Assembly (NCBI GenBank): GCA_023389595.1
Contig: JAEWEF010000071.1
Coordinates: 1-15,490 of the forward strand
Direction: 5' to 3'
Length of the DNA: 15,490 bases
Source of the DNA: Fusobacteriota bacterium
Lineage (GTDB): Bacteria; Fusobacteriota; Fusobacteriia; Fusobacteriales; Fusobacteriaceae
Positions within the stretch are counted from its first letter, which is position 1. The number at the start of each line of letters is the position of its first letter. Made by a program: the position numbers and the translations under genes. This document shows, piece by piece, positions 15,122 to 15,490 of the stretch. The notes under the pieces were generated by a model that had not been told where the DNA came from, made no database searches, and saw nothing but the letters and a program-made list of their open reading frames with translations.

Positions 15122-15283
15122 AAAGAGGATTTTTAGGGGTGTGAGACTATAGGAATGATGTCAGATAAAATTAAGTTTAAAAATAAATTTTTTAAGTTAA
15201 TATAAAAAAGCATTTTACAATCACAAGTATAATAAAATTATTTATAAATAATTAAAATGTATAAATTATGAAATTAAGAGTAC

Positions 15284-15324
15284 ATAGCAACTTCTTCGTA
15301 ATGAAAGCATGAAATATTTGCTAT
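15284..15324. repeat. Seven-base inverted repeat
   Basis: ATAGCAA (15284-15290) and TTGCTAT (15318-15324) are perfect inverted copies with 27 bases between them. They lie about 50 bases upstream of the promoter for the gene at 15461. This could be an operator pair or chance. Confidence 0.25.
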
Positions 15325-15331
15325 ATTATCT

Positions 15332-15357
15332 TAAATTATTTTTTTTTAAATAATTTA
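15332..15357. repeat. AT-only inverted repeat over the -35 region
   Basis: TAAATTATTT (15332-15341) and AAATAATTTA (15348-15357) form a perfect ten-base inverted repeat with six T between. It covers the -35 position of the promoter at 15369-15377 and could act as an UP-like element or a binding site. Confidence 0.4.
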
Positions 15358-15368
15358 TAAAGAAAGAG

Positions 15369-15377
15369 TGATATAAT
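15369..15377 (+). promoter_or_regulatory. Extended -10 promoter of the gene at 15461
   Basis: TGATATAAT, with -10 hexamer at 15372-15377 and no clear -35. A 5' leader of about 75 bases would precede the start codon. Confidence 0.55.
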
Positions 15378-15460
15378 ATTATTAACTGTTATATGAAAAG
15401 CAAAAATTTACAAGTAAAATATTAGTGAAGAATTATATATCTATAAAAGAGGTGCAAGTC

Positions 15461-15490
15461 ATGAAAAAAGAAAACTTATCATGTATGTCA
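15461..15490 (+). CDS. Start of an unidentified gene (runs off the window)
   Basis: Ten codons are visible, reading M-K-K-E-N-L-S-C-M-S. The start is supported by AGAGGTG at 15448-15454, six bases upstream, and by an extended -10 promoter at 15369-15377. Too little is visible to name the product. Confidence 0.6.
   Translation, partial: MKKENLSCMS

Larger units (their letters stand above)
14927..15163 (+). repeat. Imperfect direct repeat flanking the G+C-rich island
   Basis: GAGACTATAG occurs at 14927-14936 and again at 15143-15152, 216 bases apart. In both copies TGTCA follows after exactly six bases (14943-14947 and 15159-15163), and TGTG precedes both. Identity over the 21 bases is 16 of 21. 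Read in the same frame, the second copy gives E-T-I-G-M-M-S, parallel to E-T-I-V-L-L-S in the first. This is the pattern expected of two ends of an attachment site. Confidence 0.5.
14824..15460. other. Gene-poor region with a G+C-rich island
   Basis: No convincing complete gene lies in these 637 bases. By hand count 14911-15160 is about 38% G+C, while 15161-15360 is about 14%. The G+C-rich island holds a short methyltransferase-like 3' remnant, an orphan terminator, a branched hairpin element and a repeated sequence. The AT-rich part holds two inverted repeats and the promoter of the gene starting at 15461. A minus-strand open frame from a TTG near 15123 has no ribosome-binding site and runs through these hairpins, so it is not called. 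Confidence 0.6.

Noticed and set aside
14875..15123. Minus-strand open frame of 82 codons across the G+C-rich island
   Set aside because: It starts at TTG without a ribosome-binding site, runs through two strong hairpins with T runs, and its sequence looks like the antisense of the methyltransferase-like remnant.
1..15490. tRNA or rRNA genes
   Set aside because: I saw no cloverleaf with the conserved T-loop sequence and no rRNA-like stretch on either strand.

Overview
The window is very AT-rich (one intergenic stretch, 15161-15360, has only 28 G or C in 200 bases by hand count). It carries housekeeping genes of a rod-shaped diderm anaerobe. The best single clue to the organism is a 775-residue patatin-like protein with a signal peptide, a POTRA-like domain and a C-terminal beta-barrel. 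This is the type Vd autotransporter architecture known from FplA of Fusobacterium nucleatum. With MutS2, Mini-III RNase, MreB and an outer-membrane lipoprotein in the same AT-rich DNA, this points to Fusobacteriota. The genus cannot be fixed from the window.

Left end (1-1293): the start of a lipoprotein gene (minus strand) is divergent from hup (HU protein), which is followed by a DJ-1/PfpI-family gene. Two back-to-back hairpin terminators close this unit and the long minus-strand operon that converges on it.

Minus-strand housekeeping operon (8063 to 1268): a promoter with an extended -10 drives mutS2, ispD, cysS, mrnC, mreB and holB (delta prime). Adjacent genes overlap or nearly touch, and most ribosome-binding sites lie inside the upstream gene. 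The operon joins ribosome rescue or recombination control, isoprenoid synthesis, cysteinyl-tRNA charging, 23S rRNA maturation, cell shape and replication.

Middle (8135-9060): a small, strongly acidic, unrecognised protein and a second DJ-1-family protein form a two-gene unit. It has a perfect consensus promoter and a terminator.

Minus-strand surface/transport operon (14185 to 9068): the patatin autotransporter, a TSUP-family permease, an aldose 1-epimerase and a lysine exporter LysO encoded as two tightly coupled genes.

Right end (14245-15490): a two-helix membrane protein of unknown function with its own promoter is followed by about 770 bases without a convincing gene. Within this gap, 14911-15160 is much richer in G+C (about 38%) than what follows (14%). 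It holds an in-frame 3' remnant that reads like the C-terminus of a 23S rRNA uracil methyltransferase, an orphan terminator, a branched hairpin element, and a second imperfect copy of the methyltransferase-end sequence 216 bases on. My reading is the scar of an integrated element or a structured RNA locus; this is the most intriguing part of the window. The window ends ten codons into a new plus-strand gene.
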